DNA of 64,000 bases from positions 16,561-80,560 of the forward strand of contig DLHT01000007.1 of assembly GCA_002483365.1 (NCBI GenBank), read 5' to 3'. Under the pieces are notes generated by a model. The model saw only the letters and a list, made by a program, of their open reading frames with translations, did no database searches and was not told where the DNA came from. Of this stretch, positions 27,401-34,147 are shown one piece after another. Positions within the stretch are counted from its first letter, which is position 1. Each line of letters opens with the position of its first letter. Made by a program: the position numbers and the translations under genes. This stretch comes from Cellvibrio sp. UBA7661. GTDB lineage: Bacteria > Pseudomonadota > Gammaproteobacteria > Pseudomonadales > Cellvibrionaceae.

Positions 27401-27668
27401 CACCGGTAATAGGGGTTCCGCTAATTTGTTCCCATTTCACGGTTTGGGTGGTAACGGTACCGACCAGTCGGCCAGACAAGGTAATCGTTTGGCCTTTTTC
27501 GTACTCGGCATTATCACCGGCAATCACACCTAAATCCCGTTGCTCGGGCGTATAGGCCACATCATCGTTATTGATTTTTGACCCGCTTCCGCAGCCGCTT
27601 AACAGGCTCAGGCAAAGTGATGCGAACAGTAAAAGCTTCATTCGCTTTACAGTTTTTAAAATGAGCAT
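24414..27668 (-). CDS. Multidomain GH26 mannanase lipoprotein
   Basis: 1084 residues. Lipoprotein signal with LLSGC. N-terminal Ig-like part (about 40-145), then a CBM35/6-like module (about 148-290, VIITLEAEDTAFSTLAGG), then the GH26 domain (about 300-620). The catalytic acid is in RPLHEAEGGWFWWGA (near residue 471) and the nucleophile in ALTETGTIPD (near 569), both intact. Three repeats of about 150 residues follow, each with a YDFE/YDGFE start and LQxYPxGGI; they look like beta-sandwich binding modules. GH26 enzymes cut beta-1,4-mannan. The start at 27668 follows GAGGTGTTCC; an ATG at 27641 would give a shorter signal. Receptor gene downstream on the same strand. Confidence 0.9.
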   Translation of the reverse strand: MLILKTVKRMKLLLFASLCLSLLSGCGSGSKINNDDVAYTPEQRDLGVIAGDNAEYEKGQTITLSGRLVGTVTTQTVKWEQISGTPITGVSDWSTPNLTFPSPDIDGLETFKFRISARDSAGNIINDASGNPLVDEIEILVYDPSVIITLEAEDTAFSTLAGGATLVSNGPNYISGASGSHTADITPGAKVIYQIPSGSTVDDKTIGAGFYTLFVRYAIPASYGGKQAVVKTNGVDANVPFLATSSWNNARVDVIKINEGSNSIEIGGGWNYYRIDSILLIPAPQPTKPLAVAPNLVNANATAATKDLMAFLVSNYGAKTLSGQTEFMDYNDLGNKTGLRDFNKITEITGGLSPAIVAFDLMDYSSSRIACGAEPGVLSEDMINEHNTKNVILSPLWHWNSPTKLKDTNCSGSGNTAWYSGFYSTATDFNLKTALADTNSADYQALISDMDDIAAELKKFADADIPLLWRPLHEAEGGWFWWGASDAQSLTALWKIMYQRFTDVHQLNNLIWVYTAAGSLSADWYPGDAYVDIVGYDGYDGKNADNPFKSEFTTLKDRFDGKKLVALTETGTIPDIALMHQQNAWWAFFVTWNSQGSNEYGPLNADAAELKASYEFEGTLNLDDVPGGRAKIEAGLYDGFELPVASWGAQINWGDVPGAAVSSNWSALGGHALSITKNLSLVSSPTGVVLQTYPVGGINVGDAQQLTLVAHSANTGAGTTAKLFVKHGDDWAWVDSGAVSTAGDVTLTLDVSALDKLQGIGVQFEGFDPASTNAIFAIDKVMLGDTLLYDFEPVVAPWEAQVNWSATLGATLSGNWSNTGKKSLGVIKDLSKENAPTSVVLQAYPTGGIDVSNKQTLTLVAHAANAGAGTTAKLFVKHGADWMWLDSGSVSATGSATLQIDVSALTTLQGLGVQFEGFDSTSTAAGFYIDTVKLDSDVIYDFEGTGNWEFQKNWSPESGIHLASDWSKSGSLSLGGTTQLKDGDDNIILQVYPTGGLLLGDVTTLKISVHAVNTGNATQAQLFAKDKNFSWKDGGAVALVNGSAELTLDISDMGGELSGLGVRFMGPVNSATESSYYIDDVSFE

Positions 27669-27820
27669 TGGAACACCTCGATGTAGTAGATTCCGGTCTG
27701 GTTATAAGTATTGGGTGTGCCTTTTCCGTGTGCGGAAACAACAGGGTTGTCGGGCGCGCACCGGGTCTTATGGATGAAGGGCACAGGCGGGGCGAATTGG
27801 AACCCCTGCGCAATATTATT

Positions 27821-27834
27821 TGTAATCGATTACA
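27821..27834 (-). promoter_or_regulatory. LacI-type operator
   Basis: TGTAATCGATTACA is a perfect 14-base palindrome with the central CG of LacI-family sites. It lies about 153 bases upstream of the GH26 start. Confidence 0.65.
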
Positions 27835-28080
27835 TTTTGAAAGAGAGTATTTGTAAATTTTCAGTTGGATGTGCATCCAAAAATTTGATGAAATTTATTA
27901 TTTTTTTATTTTATCGATACAAATCAATGATTTAATAATTTTATTGGCGCATTAATTATCTTATTTGCTATTGAGAATGTAATTGATTAATTGGTAACCG
28001 TTTACATTTTTTGTTACTTATGGTGACGACAGAAGGGGGTCATCGCCTTCATCACTATTATGGTGAAGGCGATATTTTTT
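27835..28080. promoter_or_regulatory. AT-rich regulatory region
   Basis: No gene is seen in the stretch between the GH26 and RidA-like genes. A second LacI-type site, GGTAACCGTTTACA (27993-28006), and a partial site, TGTAATTGATTA (27978), lie in it. A short hairpin CGCCTTCATCACTATTATGGTGAAGGCG at about 28043-28070 (described by arms CGCCTTCA and TGAAGGCG) closes the RidA-like gene on the minus strand. Confidence 0.55.
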
Positions 28081-28479
28081 TTAATTCGCTTGAGGCAATC
28101 GCGCGATTACTTTGAGTTCAACATCAAATCCCGCCAGCCAGTTAACGCCAATCGCCGTCCAGTTTGGGTAGGGGGCTTCACCGATGTTTTTTTCCCTCAC
28201 TGCCATAAAGGTTTCAAATTGTGCCTCTGGGTCAGTATGGAAGCTGGTGATATCCACCACGTCTTCAAAGCCACAACCGGCGGCTTTTAATACCGCGTTC
28301 AAATTATCAAACGCCAGTTGCACCTGACGCGCGTAATCCGGCTCTGGCGTGCCATCTGATCGGCTTCCTACTTGCCCCGACACAAAAATCAAATCGCCGG
28401 ATTGGATAGCGGCGGAATAACGGTGTTGCTCATAAAGCGCGTGGCGCTCTGCGGGAAAAATGGCTTTGCGATGGTTCAT
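28081..28479 (-). CDS. RidA-family protein
   Basis: 132 residues, the usual length. It has the RidA fold motifs SAAIQSGDLIFVSGQVGS and NLNAVLKAAGCGFEDVVD, with the ending VELKVIARLP. RidA deaminates reactive enamines made by PLP enzymes; some relatives have other roles, and the Arg expected in the active site is not clearly in place (ANWTAIGV). The start at 28479 follows GAGGAATTGACT. It is divergent from a TetR regulator across two strong palindromes, so it is probably repressed by it. Confidence 0.88.
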   Translation of the reverse strand: MNHRKAIFPAERHALYEQHRYSAAIQSGDLIFVSGQVGSRSDGTPEPDYARQVQLAFDNLNAVLKAAGCGFEDVVDITSFHTDPEAQFETFMAVREKNIGEAPYPNWTAIGVNWLAGFDVELKVIARLPQAN

Positions 28480-28518
28480 AGTCAATTCCTCTTTAATGAA
28501 GCGGGTGTACCGGCTTCA

Positions 28519-28590
28519 TGAATAAATAGATAAATGGGTAAATCGATAAATAAATCAGTAAATAGATAAATAAGTAGATAGGTAAAAAGT
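28519..28590. repeat. Degenerate tetranucleotide repeat tract
   Basis: About 70 bases of imperfect ATAAAT/AGATAAAT units (for example AATAAATAGATAAAT) lie between RidA and the TetR operators. Such tracts can vary in length and alter promoter spacing. It is not translated. Confidence 0.55.
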
Positions 28591-28611
28591 TGAGTTACTG
28601 GATCGACCTTA

Positions 28612-28634
28612 TTAACATACGCAGCGTATGTTAA
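28612..28634. promoter_or_regulatory. TetR operator 1
   Basis: A perfect 23-base palindrome, arm TTAACATACGC, one central base, and the mirror arm. It is centred in the divergent RidA/TetR promoter region. Confidence 0.75.
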
Positions 28635-28641
28635 TAATAAA

Positions 28642-28660
28642 TACATACGGCGCGTATGTA
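28642..28660. promoter_or_regulatory. TetR operator 2
   Basis: TACATACGGCGCGTATGTA: an eight-base arm on each side of a GCG centre. It shares ACATACG with operator 1, and its centre lies 28 bases away, so cooperative binding by two dimers on one face of DNA is possible. Confidence 0.75.
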
Positions 28661-28690
28661 AATAGAAAAACAACCGGAGTTATCAGTTTT

Positions 28691-29272
28691 ATGAAGCGGG
28701 CTGAAAAAGTTGAAGAGACGCGCAACAAGCTTATCCAGGCAGCGCGCAAGGCATTTGCAGAAAAAGGTTATGCGGCAGCCTCAATGGACGACATCACCGC
28801 ATCCGTAGGGCTCACGCGTGGCGCGCTCTACCACACCTTTGGTGACAAGAAGGGTTTGCTGATGGCGGTGGTGGATCAAATTGACACGGAAATGGCATCC
28901 CGCGCGCACGCCTCGGCGGCCGAAGCCAACAGCCTATGGGACGGTCTGGTTGCCGAAGGTGAGGCGTACATCCGTATGGCCCTCAACCCCGAAGTGCAGC
29001 GCATCGTTCTGCTGGATGGCCCCGCTGTCCTGGGTGATCCATCGCAATGGCCCAGCCAGAATAACTGCCTTCAAATGAGCATTAGCACCATCAATAAGCT
29101 GATTGAGGAGGGCACCATTAAACCGGTAAACGCCGAGGCCGCCGCACGCCTGTTAAACGGCGCCGCACTAAATGCTGCGCTGTGGGTTGCAGCCAGCAGT
29201 AACCCCGAAGAAGTTGTTAATAAAGCGATTGAAGCATTTAAGTGGATGCTTGATGGGTTGAGGGTAGTGTGA
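28691..29272 (+). CDS. TetR-family transcription regulator
   Basis: 193 residues. The N-terminal helix-turn-helix (DDITASVGLTRGALYHTFGD) is complete, preceded by KLIQAARKAFAEKGYAAASM. The C-terminal ligand domain is of the TetR_C type that ends in ALWVAASSNPEEVVNKAIEA. The start at 28691 follows CCGGAG with long spacing; upstream in-frame codons overlap operator 2. It is divergent from the RidA-like gene and most likely represses itself and that gene through the two palindromes. Ligand unknown. Confidence 0.9.
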   Translation: MKRAEKVEETRNKLIQAARKAFAEKGYAAASMDDITASVGLTRGALYHTFGDKKGLLMAVVDQIDTEMASRAHASAAEANSLWDGLVAEGEAYIRMALNPEVQRIVLLDGPAVLGDPSQWPSQNNCLQMSISTINKLIEEGTIKPVNAEAAARLLNGAALNAALWVAASSNPEEVVNKAIEAFKWMLDGLRVV

Positions 29273-29662
29273 GGTTAGGTTTCATGTTGATAGATAACAA
29301 TTCTGTTGGCGCGACAATCTAATACAGATAGCACGACAATCTAATACAGGATTATTTTTAAGAGAAAAGCAAACCAATACACCATGGGAAATGAACAGAT
29401 CAGGAAAATATTTTTGACTGCGGTGCAGCGGAAAATAGTGGCGAATACATTTCGCCGTTATCGCAGGCTCTGATGTTTTTCCTGATTGAATCAGAGCTCT
29501 ATAAAAACGACGTTTTTAGCTGAAAAGTAGATGGTGTTAATTAAAAAATAGAAAATGTGAATTGAACAAACAGAAGATAACGTTAACCCGTCTTCGCTGT
29601 TTTGGTATTGAAAAGTGTGCAGCAGTTTGAGGAATTATTTTGGTGCTTGAGCACAAACCCCA
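29273..29662. other. Non-coding region with direct repeat and palindromes
   Basis: About 390 bases with no supported gene. CGACAATCTAATACAG occurs twice (29312-29327 and 29334-29349, 22-base period). GCTCTGAT/ATCAGAGC (29467-29497) and AAAAACGACGTTTTT (29503-29517) form hairpins that may end the tetR transcript. Confidence 0.5.
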
Positions 29663-29698
29663 AAACAAAAAGCCCCGCTATTTTCATAGCGGGGCTTT
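29663..29698 (-). terminator. Rho-independent terminator of tRNA-Leu
   Basis: Minus-strand stem AAAGCCCCGCTAT / ATAGCGGGGCTTT followed by TTGTTTT. It lies directly beyond the 3' end of the tRNA. Confidence 0.9.
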
Positions 29699-29704
29699 CA
29701 TGTT

Positions 29705-29790
29705 TGGTGCCCAGGAAAGGACTTGAACCTTCACGGCCGAGGGCCACTAACACCTGAAGCTAGCGTGTCTACCAATTTCACCACCTGGGC
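29705..29790 (-). tRNA. tRNA-Leu(CAG)
   Basis: 86 bases on the minus strand, with acceptor GCCCAGG paired to CCTGGGC and an encoded CCA end. The D-arm has TGGTAGACAC, the anticodon stem CTAGC/GTTAG encloses loop TTCAGGT (anticodon CAG), and the long variable arm (TGGCCCTCGGCCGT) marks a class II leucine tRNA. The T-loop has GGTTCAAGTCC. It reads CTG codons. Confidence 0.97.
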
Positions 29791-29814
29791 ATTCTCAGCA
29801 AGCTGAGGCCGCGC

Positions 29815-29843
29815 ACTATAAATATCGCCCTGTGGGCTGTCAA
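29815..29843 (-). promoter_or_regulatory. Sigma-70 promoter of tRNA-Leu
   Basis: Minus-strand TTGACA (29838-29843), a 17-base spacer, and TATAGT (29815-29820), then a GC-rich discriminator (GCGCGGCC), as expected for stringently controlled stable RNA genes. Confidence 0.85.
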
Positions 29844-29949
29844 CAGGGTTTATGGTTTTATTTGTAGGTTTGTCATGATTGCTGCCCTATAATCCTTCTA
29901 TAACCTCCGGATCGTTCGGAATTCGCCAAATTGATCATAGGATGCCCAA

Positions 29950-32694
29950 TTGAGCAAACGTAAATCTCCCTCCAAAGACCCATTCGCATCACGCGAAGCC
30001 GAAAAATACGAAAACCCCATTCCCAGCCGCGAGTACATCCTCGACCTTCTCGACACCTCCGATCAGCCTGTGACCCATGAGCAAATGTGCGTCATGCTCA
30101 AGCTCACTGGTGAAGACCAAATTGAAGCCCTGCGCCGCCGCTTGATTGCGATGGCGCGCGACGGCCAGTTGATTAGCAACCGGCGCGATGCCTATGTGCG
30201 GCTGGACAAAATTGATGTAGTGCGCGGGCGGGTGCAAGGGCATCGCGATGGTTATGGCTTTGTAATCCGCGCCGATGGTGGCGAGGATATTTATTTGCAC
30301 AATCGCCAGATGCGCAAGGTGTTTGATGGCGATGAGGTGCTGGTGCGGCTTTCGGGCGAGCAATATCGCGGTAAGGAAGAAGGCGCGATTGTCGATGTGC
30401 TGATCCGCAATACCACGCAATTGGCGGGGCGTTTTTTTAATGAAGAGGGCGTGCAATTTGTGCGTCCGGAAAATCCGCGTATTACCCATGACATCATGAT
30501 TCCGTTTGGCTCCTACGGTGGCGCCAAACACGGGCAAATTGTGGTGGCGGAAATTACCCAGCAGCCGGACAAAAACCGCTTGCCTACCGGCCGTATTATT
30601 CAGGTGCTGGGTGACCATATGGCGCCGGGCATGGAAATCGAGTTGGCGATCCAGGCACACGGTATTCCGAGTATCTGGCCGGAGGCAGTATTGGCTGAGG
30701 CTGCGCTGTTGTCCCACGAGGTGCAGGAGAAAGATAAATTGCATCGCGTGGATGTGCGTCATCTTCCTTTTGTCACAATTGATGGCGAAGACGCGCGCGA
30801 TTTTGATGATGCAGTGTTGTGCGAGCGCCGCAAGGGTGGCTGGCGTTTGTATGTGGCGATTGCGGATGTATCGCATTACGTGCAGATCGACAGTGCGCTG
30901 GATTTGGAAGCGCGTGCGCGCGGAAACTCGGTGTATTTCCCCGATTATGTAGTGCCTATGTTGCCCGAGGAATTATCCAACGGACTGTGTTCACTCAACC
31001 CGCATGTAGATCGTTTGTGCATGGTATGTGAGATGAATATCAGCGATGCAGGGCGCATCACTGGCTATCAATTTTATGAGGGAGTGATGCATTCCCACGC
31101 GCGCCTCACCTACACCAAAGTGGGCGAAATACTCACCGGTGAAGGTGAAGCGCGCAACGCACTGCGCGAGGAATACAGCGCGGTGGTTCCGCAGTTGGAA
31201 TTGCTGCATAAATTGTATGAGTGTCTGCGCAAAGCGCGCGATGAGCGCGGTGCAATTGATTTTGAAACAGTTGAGACGCGCATTCAATTTAATGAAGATC
31301 GCAAAATTGAACGCATTGTTCCCATCAAGCGCAACGACGCACACAAATTAATTGAAGAGTGCATGCTCTGTGCAAACGTGTGTGCAGCGAAATTTATTGA
31401 GAAGCACAATCTCGTCGGCTTGTTCCGTGTACATGAAGGCCCGACGGAATCCAAGCTCACTAACCTGCGTGCCTATCTCTCTGAATTAGGTTTGGGGCTT
31501 GCCGGTGGCGATAAACCAACGCCCAGCGATTACCAACAATTGTTGCAAATGATCCAGGGGCGCGGTGATGCGCATTTAATCCAAACCGTGATGCTGCGCA
31601 GTTTGCGCCAGGCGATGTACCAAGTGGAGAACCACGGCCACTTTGGCTTGGGTTATGAAGCCTATACCCACTTTACCTCGCCGATCCGTCGCTACCCTGA
31701 TTTACTGGTACATCGCGCTATCCGCTCGGTCGTGCGCAGTGCCGAGCCGAGCACCCATGTGTGCCGCGTTGAAACCGCAAAAGCGATTCCGAAAAAATTT
31801 ATTTATCCTTATTCCGCCAGCGATATGTTGGTATTTGGCGAGCAGTGTTCACGCACCGAGCGCCGCGCCGACGAAGCCACGCGCGATGTTGTGAGTTGGC
31901 TCAAATGCGAATACCTGCGCGACCAAGTGGGCGCAGTGTACGACGGCCACGTCAGTGCTGTTACCAGCTTTGGTCTGTTTGTGGAGTTGAACGAGCTTTA
32001 CATCGAAGGTTTAATTCACATCACCTCCTTGCCGCATGATTATTATCGCTTTGAGCCTGCACAGCATCGCTTGTTGGGTGAGCGTACACGCAAGGTATTT
32101 GGTTTGGGTGATGAACTGGTTGTGCGGGTTGTGGGTGTGGATTTGGATAACCGCAAAATCGATTTTGAATTGGAATCTGCCAGTGCTGTGCGCCGTCCAA
32201 AATCAGCGGTCAAGCCAAAATCAACCCGACGGACTGCGGTGAAATCAAAAACTGCTGCAGCGACAGCGACCAGTGCGCCCGCCGTAAAACCTGCCGCTAA
32301 AAAAGCGGCAACGAAAAAGGCTGGTGTGAAAACGATAGAAGTTAAAAAAGCTGACGTTAGCAGTGCGGGTAATAGAAAAGCAGGCGCTAAAAAAACAGCA
32401 AACAAAAAAGTAACGGTTGATAAAGCAGTTGCTAAAAAAGTGGTTGCCAAAAAAGCCGCAGTGAAAAAACCGGCGGCGGGAGCTGCACCGGCAAAATCTG
32501 CCAGCGCCAAAGTAGTGAGTAAGAAATCCGGAAGTGAGGTTGATCATGGCCGTAAAACTGCGAAAGTTGCAAGCAAAGCATCGCCAGCAACAGTTCAATC
32601 GCCTGCGTCGAAAAAAACTAAAAGCAAGGTTGTCACTGGTATCAAGAAAGCTCCTGCTAAGAGACCGGTGGTTAAGGCTAAGACAAAGGATTAA
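29950..32694 (+). CDS. rnr: Ribonuclease R with long Lys/Ala-rich tail
   Basis: 914 residues with a TTG start at 29950 after ATAGGATGCCCAA. RNase R is a 3'-5' exoribonuclease of structured RNA. Order: N-terminal helix-turn-helix and cold-shock domains (about 20-240), RNB catalytic domain (about 265-600, DGEDARDFDDAVLCERR holds the metal-binding aspartates), S1 domain (about 645-735, YDGHVSAVTSFGLFVELNEL). From about residue 742, a tail of some 170 residues follows, built of Lys, Ala, Val and Pro (KPAAKKAATKKAGVK), much like histone H1-like proteins. E. coli RNase R has a shorter basic tail. The next gene, rlmB, follows 132 bases on. Confidence 0.93.
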   Translation: MSKRKSPSKDPFASREAEKYENPIPSREYILDLLDTSDQPVTHEQMCVMLKLTGEDQIEALRRRLIAMARDGQLISNRRDAYVRLDKIDVVRGRVQGHRDGYGFVIRADGGEDIYLHNRQMRKVFDGDEVLVRLSGEQYRGKEEGAIVDVLIRNTTQLAGRFFNEEGVQFVRPENPRITHDIMIPFGSYGGAKHGQIVVAEITQQPDKNRLPTGRIIQVLGDHMAPGMEIELAIQAHGIPSIWPEAVLAEAALLSHEVQEKDKLHRVDVRHLPFVTIDGEDARDFDDAVLCERRKGGWRLYVAIADVSHYVQIDSALDLEARARGNSVYFPDYVVPMLPEELSNGLCSLNPHVDRLCMVCEMNISDAGRITGYQFYEGVMHSHARLTYTKVGEILTGEGEARNALREEYSAVVPQLELLHKLYECLRKARDERGAIDFETVETRIQFNEDRKIERIVPIKRNDAHKLIEECMLCANVCAAKFIEKHNLVGLFRVHEGPTESKLTNLRAYLSELGLGLAGGDKPTPSDYQQLLQMIQGRGDAHLIQTVMLRSLRQAMYQVENHGHFGLGYEAYTHFTSPIRRYPDLLVHRAIRSVVRSAEPSTHVCRVETAKAIPKKFIYPYSASDMLVFGEQCSRTERRADEATRDVVSWLKCEYLRDQVGAVYDGHVSAVTSFGLFVELNELYIEGLIHITSLPHDYYRFEPAQHRLLGERTRKVFGLGDELVVRVVGVDLDNRKIDFELESASAVRRPKSAVKPKSTRRTAVKSKTAAATATSAPAVKPAAKKAATKKAGVKTIEVKKADVSSAGNRKAGAKKTANKKVTVDKAVAKKVVAKKAAVKKPAAGAAPAKSASAKVVSKKSGSEVDHGRKTAKVASKASPATVQSPASKKTKSKVVTGIKKAPAKRPVVKAKTKD

Positions 32695-32826
32695 CCTTTG
32701 GTTGCAGAGTGAAAGCTTTGTGCTCGATGAGCGGCTGGATCGTGAAATTTATATAGTGAAAGACCGGGAGATCCGCGAGCGTGAAACGCGCATCTCCGAG
32801 CGTTAAATGTTTATCAGGAAAATGTT

Positions 32827-33585
32827 TTGAAACGTGAAATTATTTATGGCTTGCATGCTGTGCAGGCATTATTAAAAAGTGCGCCCCAGCGAGTAATTGA
32901 AATTTATTTGCTACAGGGCCGCAATGACCAGCGCTTGCAGAAAATTGTGAATGCGGCAGAGATCAACGGCATTCATTGCCAGCAAGTCGGCCGCAATAAA
33001 CTTGACGGCATGGTGGGCGATGAAAATCATCAAGGCGTTATCGCGATCTGTACACCTGGCGAAACCTATGATGAAACCTGGTTGTTCCGGTTTCTGGAAA
33101 ACCTGCGTGAGCCTGCTTTTTTGTTGATCCTTGACGGCGTAACTGACCCGCATAACCTTGGTGCCTGCATGCGCTCGGCAGAGGCAGCGGGCGTGCATGC
33201 GGTAATCGCTCCCAAAGACAAATCCACCGGCTTGACGCCTGTTGCGCGCAAAGTCGCGTGCGGTGCTGCAGAGGTATTGCCGTTTGTGCCGGTGACCAAT
33301 TTGGCGCGCACCCTGAAAAAATTGCAGGAGCAGGGCATTTGGTTATTTGGTGCGGCGGGTGAAGCCACCCAATCTATTTACCAATCCAACCTTACTGGCC
33401 CTATTGGTATTTTGATGGGGGCAGAAGGTGATGGTTTGCGCCGCCTCACACAGGATTCATGCGATCATCTGATGAATATTCCTATGGCGGGAACGGTCAG
33501 CAGTTTGAATGTGTCTGTCGCTACCGGTGTCTGTTTGTTTGAGGCTGTGCGCCAGCGTGCGAATGCGGCACCGGCGAAAATCTAA
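32827..33585 (+). CDS. rlmB: 23S rRNA (guanosine-2'-O-)-methyltransferase
   Basis: 252 residues with a TTG start at 32827 after AGGAAAATGT. RlmB methylates G2251 of 23S rRNA (E. coli numbering). The SpoU knot is evident: DPHNLGACMRSAEAAGVHAV, GILMGAEGDGL and IPMAGTVSSLNVSVATGVCL. The N-terminal substrate-binding domain (YGLHAVQALLKSAPQRVIEI) is complete. It is the second gene of the rnr-rlmB pair, as in many gammaproteobacteria. An ATG four bases upstream is out of frame. Confidence 0.95.
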   Translation: MKREIIYGLHAVQALLKSAPQRVIEIYLLQGRNDQRLQKIVNAAEINGIHCQQVGRNKLDGMVGDENHQGVIAICTPGETYDETWLFRFLENLREPAFLLILDGVTDPHNLGACMRSAEAAGVHAVIAPKDKSTGLTPVARKVACGAAEVLPFVPVTNLARTLKKLQEQGIWLFGAAGEATQSIYQSNLTGPIGILMGAEGDGLRRLTQDSCDHLMNIPMAGTVSSLNVSVATGVCLFEAVRQRANAAPAKI

Positions 33586-34147
33586 CGCTGAATAATCTTA
33601 TATTTCCCAATCATCTATCCCCTTTGTTTTTCTCCCGATACGCAATTTTTTTATTCTAATGAAATAAAAAAATTGCGTATTCGTCATCTTTTAGTCATAT
33701 CGCTGATTGCCAGATCCGTTACCGGGTGATATATATGGCAACGTTGTCATGCTGGGCTTTAAGCGGAAATATAAAAAGAAACCGCGCGGTAATCGCTAGA
33801 TAGCTCGATAGATTGTCAGGCGTGTGATTCAGGATCACTGTTCAGGGCTCGCGCCGTGAATGCCTTCGGATGGATCTCATTAGTGTTGTAAACAGGAAGG
33901 GTGTGTCTCTTAAAGTACGGACCGGTGTTGCACAGTAAATAAAAATCGCAACACAAGTACTTGATCCCCGGAGCCACTCAAAAAAATCTCGTTGCGTTTT
34001 TTTAACTAAAAAAGAAGTTTGCCCAAAAGAAATTTTCGCAATTTCTTTACGGCTTGCTATTGCCTGAAACTTTTGTCTATCGCGTTTTTTTTACATCAAC
34101 TTACATCAACGCAGTAAACCAGAAATAACAAATACAGTGAGGGGTCT
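33586..34147. promoter_or_regulatory. Chitinase upstream region
   Basis: 562 bases without a gene. Near its start, an 18-base perfect inverted repeat (33638-33655 and 33663-33680) with T/A-rich arms may end rlmB transcription. The LacI-type palindrome listed next lies in it. The stretch 33800-34000 has hairpin-prone sequence, but I recognise no known riboswitch. Confidence 0.5.
33735..33750. promoter_or_regulatory. LacI-type operator (NagR-like) before chitinase
   Basis: ATGGCAACGTTGTCAT, a 16-base near-perfect palindrome with central CG. The same core occurs upstream of acs at 59717. NagR of Shewanella-type bacteria binds sites of this kind; that comparison is from memory. Confidence 0.6.

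Noticed and set aside
29989..30876. 295-codon minus-strand frame inside rnr
   Set aside because: Antisense to the N-terminal domains of RNase R, low complexity from codon bias.
33800..34140. Possible c-di-GMP (GEMM) riboswitch before the chitinase gene
   Set aside because: Some hairpin potential but the conserved GEMM core could not be laid out.
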